Assembly (NCBI GenBank): GCA_001915545.1
Contig: MNQS01000165.1
Span: forward strand, 1 to 12,221
Reading direction: 5' to 3'
DNA length: 12,221 nt
Source of the DNA: Bacteroides sp. 43_108
GTDB taxonomy: Bacteria; Bacteroidota; Bacteroidia; Bacteroidales; Bacteroidaceae
A program made the position numbers and the translations under genes. The notes below the pieces were generated by a model. It did not search any database. It worked only from the letters and a program-made list of their open reading frames with translations, and was not told the origin of the DNA. This document shows positions 7,567-12,221 of this stretch, piece after piece; the first letter of the stretch is position 1; every line of letters starts with the position of its first letter.

Positions 7567-9420
7567 ATGATGAAAAACAAGAACCTACTTATAGGATTAT
7601 GCTCAGTACCACTATTGCTTAGCATATCAACAAGCATGACAGCCCAAGACTTGCGTGAACGTACATATTATTACGAAATACTAGAACCACGCCATGAGCC
7701 CAAACCGGAAATCAAAGGTTTTGCAACAGAAAGAATAAAAGAAAACTTAGACAGAGGATTAACGGCCACTCCATCTGCAAACGGGAAAGGTATCTACCTC
7801 AGTTGGAGACTATTGGAACAAGATGGAACTGACACTTCCTTCCACCTCTACCGTTCTGCAAACGGCAAGACACAGCGTTTATCAAAAAATCCAATTAAAA
7901 ACACCTGTGACTTTGTTGACCAGACTCCCGTTTCTGGAAAAGCAACCTATTGGATCTGTGCATTAGATAAAAAGAAAAAAGTAATTGACACATCTTCCAA
8001 ATTGGATGTGGACTGTTCTTTATTGAGAAACTATCAGTCCATTAAATTGAACCGTAATATAAAAGCAGGCAAAATAGCCGTTGCTGATTTGAACGGGGAT
8101 GGCATTTACGATTATATCATCCGCACCCCGGAAAAAAATGTGGATCCCGGAATGCCCGGTACTTTGGATGGTTCAACTTATCAAATTGAGGCTTATTTAA
8201 GTGACGGCACTTTTTTATGGTCTAAAGATTTAGGACAAGGTATCGAGCCCGGTGTTTGGTACTCCCCTTTCATCGCATACGACTTCAATGGAGATGGCAA
8301 AGCAGAAATTGCCTTAAAAACAGCTTCGGAAACAACCCAACGAAATGAAAAAGGACGGGTAGATTCCGGTGAGGAGTATCTAAGTGTATGGGATGGAATG
8401 ACCGGAAAAGAAATTGCCCGCGTGGACTGGCCTGAACGGAATGACAGGTATGGAAATCTGGTCCGGCAGAACCGTAACCAAATAGGAATGGCCTATCTGG
8501 ACGGCAAGACCCCTTATATATTGGCATGTCGTGGCACTTACAAACTGATGACTGTAGATGCATGGCAGCTGAAAGATAACAAACTGGAACGTGCATGGCG
8601 ATGGGACGGCGATGAAGAAAATCCCGTAGTAAGAAGCATGGGTTCCCATAATATGGTATGTGGTGATGTGGATGAAGATGGAAAAGATGAAATTCTGTTA
8701 GGCTCATGCATGCTTGATGATAACGGGACTTTACTATGGTCTACCGGACTAGGACACCCTGATAAAATCTATCTGACTGATATCGACCCGGATCGTCCGG
8801 GTATGGAAGTGTTCCTTTGTCTGGAACCTTGGCACGAGAACGGACGTGGCGTTTGTGTTGTGGATGCCAGAACAGGACAACCGGTATGGAATATCGGTCA
8901 TAAGACATTCCATGTAGGCGATGGGATGGTTGCTGATTTTGATCCGGTCCACAAAGGTCTGGAATGTTTTGCCAGCGAAGACCGTAAAGGAGGCAGCACA
9001 GACAAATATCTACTTTCGGCTGACGGTAAACCTTTAGGTAAAAATGAGGAAGTGCCCTCCTGCCGTAATTGGGCTTGGTGGGACGGTGACTTATTGCGCG
9101 AAACATTCAAAGGGGACGATAACCGATGGGGGGCAAGTTCCTCTTCAAACGGTCGTTCACTAAGTATTGTAAAATGGAAAGGAGAAACACTGACACAAGG
9201 AATTGAAGGTGATATCTTAATGATTGCAGACTTATATGGAGACTGGCGTGAAGAAATAATCACCGCATTGCCCGGTGAAATACGTATCTACACAACCAAT
9301 CTTCCGGCAAAAGACCGTCGCACCACATTGATGCAAGACGGAATATATAGAAGTTATGTAGCTCATCGTTCCATGGGATATCCACAAGCTCCTGTTCCCT
9401 CCTATTATTTAGGAGAATAA
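7567..9420 (+). CDS. PL11 rhamnogalacturonan lyase
   Basis: PL11 enzymes cleave the rhamnose-galacturonate backbone of rhamnogalacturonan I by beta-elimination on an eight-bladed beta-propeller that binds calcium. The protein is 617 residues with a Sec signal peptide (cleavage near MTA|QDL, residue 26) and no lipobox, suggesting a periplasmic or secreted enzyme. The opening is typical of YesW/YesX-type lyases: a GRGL-like motif (NLDRGLTA), then LSWRLL and FHLYRS, forming an N-terminal beta-sandwich. Calcium-loop motifs follow at about residue 174 (DLNGDGIYD), 239 (DFNGDGKAE) and 367 (DVDEDGKDE). Other family blocks include GSHNMVCGDVDEDG, FHVGDGMVADFDP and the C-terminal RSMGYPQAPVPSYYLG. Length is normal and no lesion is seen. 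ATG 7567 is chosen; ATG 7570 directly follows and is equally possible. It is close behind the esterase and probably cotranscribed. This is the strongest functional marker in the window. Confidence 0.95.
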   Translation: MMKNKNLLIGLCSVPLLLSISTSMTAQDLRERTYYYEILEPRHEPKPEIKGFATERIKENLDRGLTATPSANGKGIYLSWRLLEQDGTDTSFHLYRSANGKTQRLSKNPIKNTCDFVDQTPVSGKATYWICALDKKKKVIDTSSKLDVDCSLLRNYQSIKLNRNIKAGKIAVADLNGDGIYDYIIRTPEKNVDPGMPGTLDGSTYQIEAYLSDGTFLWSKDLGQGIEPGVWYSPFIAYDFNGDGKAEIALKTASETTQRNEKGRVDSGEEYLSVWDGMTGKEIARVDWPERNDRYGNLVRQNRNQIGMAYLDGKTPYILACRGTYKLMTVDAWQLKDNKLERAWRWDGDEENPVVRSMGSHNMVCGDVDEDGKDEILLGSCMLDDNGTLLWSTGLGHPDKIYLTDIDPDRPGMEVFLCLEPWHENGRGVCVVDARTGQPVWNIGHKTFHVGDGMVADFDPVHKGLECFASEDRKGGSTDKYLLSADGKPLGKNEEVPSCRNWAWWDGDLLRETFKGDDNRWGASSSSNGRSLSIVKWKGETLTQGIEGDILMIADLYGDWREEIITALPGEIRIYTTNLPAKDRRTTLMQDGIYRSYVAHRSMGYPQAPVPSYYLGE

Positions 9421-9477
9421 TATTAAGATTAGCATGAAGGATTCCTCTAAAAACTGTAACGGATATCCTTTTGCTGT

Positions 9478-9499
9478 AGGGGCGCTTTGATGCGCCCTT
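9478..9499. repeat. GC-rich palindrome (REP-like candidate) between PL11 and GH106/GH28 gene
   Basis: AGGGGCGC and GCGCCCTT form an 8-pair stem (one G-T pair) around the loop TTTGAT. It is strikingly GC-rich against an AT-rich spacer of 113 bases. No T-run follows, so it is a poor intrinsic terminator. It could be a processing/stability hairpin in a polycistronic message or one copy of a dispersed intergenic repeat; only this copy is visible in the window. Confidence 0.5.
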
Positions 9500-9533
9500 A
9501 TGCATATAAGACTCAAACCTAATCATAAACATC

Positions 9534-12221
9534 ATGCAAAAGATACTATTACTCATTGCTTCCCTTTTTTATTTCAACTTTATACTCGCAGAAAATGAAA
9601 TAAAATCCTGGCAAGGCATTCATGAAACACCCCTTTCCCGTCTAGAACAACAATTTGCAGAACCTCCTGTGGAATTTGCCAACCACGTAATATGGGGTTG
9701 GGAAGGGAAAATGGATAAAAAGACTATTTGCAATGACTTGGATTCTATCAAAAAGAAAGGATTCCGTGCCGTAATATTTGAAGCAGGTTACAAACTACCT
9801 TTCAAATATCTTTCCGAAGAATGGTTTAAAGCGATTCGTACCGGAGTACTTGAAGCCAAAAAGCGAGGCATGAAAGTCTGGATTATTGATGAAGGAAAAT
9901 ATCCCAGCGGATTTGCAGGAGGAAAATTCTCACAGGAACGTCCCGATTTGAGAATGCAAGCTCTTGTGATAGGTGATACCATACAGATAAAACGGGGAGA
10001 AGTAATGACAAACCATAAAATAGCACCGGAAATCATCAGTGCGGTAGCCGTCAGTACATCCGGTGCTCCTAACAGAACTGTAGCAATTAATAATGGTGAA
10101 ATAAGTTTCAACGCCGGACTGGATGACTGGAAGATCCTATTGGTCAAAAGCGACTTTCGGACGGCCGTAACCCGAGCCGTTAATAATCCCAACGGCGGCA
10201 AAGATGCCACTAATTCTCTGTGTGATTATCTGAATCCTGTTGCCGTACAACAATTCATTGATTGGACACATGAACAGTATAAAAAATACCTTGGTAAAGA
10301 GCTGGGTACCACCGTACTTGGTTTCCGGGGAGACGAACCCGATTATGCACATTTACCCTGGACTCCTTCCATTGTCCAAACATTCAAAGATACAAAAGGG
10401 TATGATCCGACTCCCTATCTGGCCTCCTTTTTTACCACTTCGCCCACCATACAGGAACAAAGGGTAAAAGCCGATTATTGGGATGTCTGGTCCAGCTTGT
10501 TCGCCACCCATTTTTTCAAATTACAGGCCGATTGGTGTGCGGCTAATGGAGTAGCCCACATTACCCATCTTAACAAAGAACATGAAATGCCCGCATGTGT
10601 TAAAGCTGAAGGAGACTATTTCCGGAATTTAAGTAAAGTTCAAATACCCGGAGTAGATGCAATCTGGAACCAAATATGGCCCGGTACCCTTAATGATTTC
10701 CCCAAACTGGCCTCATCTGTAGCTCATGTTTATGGAAAACCTAGAGCATTCAGCGAAAGTTTTGCAGCTTACCACATCTCCCCTACCATTCCCCAAGCCA
10801 AATTTGTTGTAGATCATCAGATTGCCCGTGGGATTAACTTCTTTGAATTCATGTTCTGGCCGGCAGGGTCCAAACATCGCAATTGGATGAGTGATCCCGG
10901 TATGAAAGGCCTGAATGAATATACGAATCGCACCACTTACCTGATGAGTCAGGGGAAGCCGGGAGCACGAATTGCCATGTATTACCCCACATCTGCTATG
11001 TGGCTGGGTAACAATGAAGTTTATAAGGATATCGTCACTCTTACCCAACAGCTGTTAACTCATCAACGAGATTTTGACTACATAAACGATGATGCTTTTA
11101 CGGAAGCACTGACCATAGGTTCCGGCTATCTGGAAAATAAAAGCGGACAAAGATATGAAACATTGATTATCCCATCATCAGATGTTATTTCCGCATCTGC
11201 CTGGAAAGTGATAGAAACATTTTCCTCACGTGGAGGAAAGGTCCTGTTTTGGGGAAGGAAGCCTGCTTCTTTCATTGACAAAAGTTTCACTGCTCCCGGT
11301 TCCCTATCAGATTTAACCAATAGCAGGATTGAGCCATCCACCAGATGGACTGCACGTGTAAGCTCTTCCCTTCCGGAACCGGAAATGAAAATCATTTCAC
11401 CTGCCAATGATTCTATCCGCTACACGCGCAGAGTAATGCCCGATGGCGACCTCTACTTCATATTCAATGAAGGGAATAAAGCTACAGAATTTACAGCAGA
11501 CTTTGATAAAGTAGGAGTCGCAAAAGAATGGAATGCGACAGATGGCACACTCCAACCGATAAATGCAACAATTGTCAATAACCGTACCCGTCTGACCATT
11601 AAACTGGAAGCATGGGAAAGCAAGCTCATATCTATCGGAAAAAATAACAGAGAATATAACATTAAAGAATATGGCGTAAAAGGAAATGGCTATTCGGAGA
11701 CAGCCACTTTACAACGTATCATTAATGAAGCAGTTCACAATGGAGGTGGAACGATAGTTATTCCTGCCGGGGAGTATCTAAGCGGCGCTCTATTCTTCCC
11801 ACGTGGTGTAGATTTACGTATAGAAAAAAACGCCAAACTAATCAGCACTGTCGACCCCAATGAATTTCCTGTCATCCCTACCCGTTTTGAAGGTATAGAA
11901 AAAAGGTGGCGATGTGCTTTCTTGAATTTCGACCATTCAGACGGAGTTAAAGTTTATGGTGAAGGAGTTATCGATGGTAAAGGAGTAGAATGGAAAAAAA
12001 TTCCATTCGGAAACTCCGGACGTCCCAGACTGTTATGTTTCACAGATTGCCCGGGAGGTAAGATTTCCGGTTTAAAAATGATAAATCAGGCCTCATGGTG
12101 TCTTCATGTACTTTACACAAACGGCTTCACTATAGATGGAATCGATATCCGTGCATTGGAATATATACCCAGTTCCGATGGCATAGATATTGATTCGTCC
12201 AATGATATACTGATTACTTCC
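9534..12221 (+). CDS. GH106-like glycosidase fused to GH28 polygalacturonase-type domain (3' end beyond window)
   Basis: The frame is open from ATG 9534 to the last base (896 codons) with no stop. A Sec signal peptide (MQKILLLIASLFYFNFILA|EN) starts it. Residues ~45-600 resemble GH106-like TIM-barrel glycosidases, known chiefly as alpha-L-rhamnosidases. Landmarks are VIWGWEGKMDKKTI, the strand ending IIDEGKYPSGFAGG (D119/E120), GFRGDEPDY (D267/E268) and the SESF segment (E408) followed by ARGINFFEFMFWPAG. A small beta-rich region (about 625-705, ending EAWESKLISIG) closes this module. From about 708 a GH28 right-handed beta-helix begins: YGVKGNG, GGGTIVIPAGEYLSGALFF, GVIDGKG (811 on), SWCLHVLYTNGFTIDGIDI, and the catalytic SSDGIDIDSS with Asp882. 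The window ends before the DD and GHG motifs. GH28 domains are usually ~400 residues, so the whole protein is probably about 1100. Rhamnose and galacturonate release from one polypeptide fits the PL11 neighbour. GH28 is firm; the N-terminal family is moderately supported. Confidence 0.85.
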   Translation, partial: MQKILLLIASLFYFNFILAENEIKSWQGIHETPLSRLEQQFAEPPVEFANHVIWGWEGKMDKKTICNDLDSIKKKGFRAVIFEAGYKLPFKYLSEEWFKAIRTGVLEAKKRGMKVWIIDEGKYPSGFAGGKFSQERPDLRMQALVIGDTIQIKRGEVMTNHKIAPEIISAVAVSTSGAPNRTVAINNGEISFNAGLDDWKILLVKSDFRTAVTRAVNNPNGGKDATNSLCDYLNPVAVQQFIDWTHEQYKKYLGKELGTTVLGFRGDEPDYAHLPWTPSIVQTFKDTKGYDPTPYLASFFTTSPTIQEQRVKADYWDVWSSLFATHFFKLQADWCAANGVAHITHLNKEHEMPACVKAEGDYFRNLSKVQIPGVDAIWNQIWPGTLNDFPKLASSVAHVYGKPRAFSESFAAYHISPTIPQAKFVVDHQIARGINFFEFMFWPAGSKHRNWMSDPGMKGLNEYTNRTTYLMSQGKPGARIAMYYPTSAMWLGNNEVYKDIVTLTQQLLTHQRDFDYINDDAFTEALTIGSGYLENKSGQRYETLIIPSSDVISASAWKVIETFSSRGGKVLFWGRKPASFIDKSFTAPGSLSDLTNSRIEPSTRWTARVSSSLPEPEMKIISPANDSIRYTRRVMPDGDLYFIFNEGNKATEFTADFDKVGVAKEWNATDGTLQPINATIVNNRTRLTIKLEAWESKLISIGKNNREYNIKEYGVKGNGYSETATLQRIINEAVHNGGGTIVIPAGEYLSGALFFPRGVDLRIEKNAKLISTVDPNEFPVIPTRFEGIEKRWRCAFLNFDHSDGVKVYGEGVIDGKGVEWKKIPFGNSGRPRLLCFTDCPGGKISGLKMINQASWCLHVLYTNGFTIDGIDIRALEYIPSSDGIDIDSSNDILITS

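Noticed and set aside
8285..9263. Several overlapping - strand frames within PL11
   Set aside because: They are rich in His, Pro and Ser in the manner of antisense translation, overlap each other, and lie under an intact conserved lyase.
9788..11662. Multiple - strand frames and one alternative + frame (10240-10467) under the fusion gene
   Set aside because: The + frame from 9534 is open throughout and carries conserved motifs along its length; the others show none.
1..12221. CRISPR array, tRNA/rRNA gene, insertion sequence or phage element
   Set aside because: No regularly spaced repeats, RNA-gene signatures, transposase or integrase frames are visible.

Overview
The window looks like part of a polysaccharide utilization locus (PUL) of a gut Bacteroidales, most likely Bacteroides or Phocaeicola. 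The reasons are an adjacent SusC-like/SusD-like pair, several Sec or lipoprotein signal peptides, A/T-rich gene leaders without Shine-Dalgarno sequences, a Bacteroidetes-type -7 element (TAnnTTTG), and moderately AT-rich DNA. Every recognisable gene is on the + strand. The enzyme set points to pectin, in particular a rhamnogalacturonan-I-type backbone (alternating rhamnose and galacturonate). The genus and the exact substrate are inferences.

Layout. Bases 1 to about 97 are very AT-rich and do not encode SusC sequence in any frame. At about base 98 the reading frame enters the C-terminal half of a SusC-like TonB-dependent outer-membrane transporter (to 1657); the signal peptide, plug and first half of the barrel are absent. 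A SusD-like glycan-binding lipoprotein follows (1689-3813) but is split by a one-base frameshift near 3465. A hairpin terminator (3845-3877) ends this pair. Next come a small lipoprotein of unknown function (3903-4220) and a 243-base spacer ending in a -7 promoter element (4432-4439).

That promoter leads an enzyme group. First is a GH78-like six-hairpin alpha-L-rhamnosidase (4464-6225), also frameshifted near its N-terminus. Then come a CE15/CE19-type alpha/beta-hydrolase carbohydrate esterase (6268-7551), a PL11 rhamnogalacturonan lyase (7567-9420), and a large open frame (9534 to the window end). The last one joins an N-terminal GH106-like TIM-barrel glycosidase module to a C-terminal GH28 (polygalacturonase-type) beta-helix. 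A GC-rich palindrome lies between PL11 and this last gene.

Working model: the SusC/SusD pair would capture and import rhamnogalacturonan oligosaccharides, PL11 would cut the backbone, the esterase would remove ester decorations, and the rhamnosidase and the GH106-like/GH28 fusion would remove rhamnose and galacturonate from the pieces. The three lesions (truncated SusC, frameshifted SusD, frameshifted GH78) all lie in the first half. The locus is therefore either partly decayed in its uptake arm while keeping enzymes, or carries sequence/assembly errors. The fusion enzyme is the most unusual object in the window.
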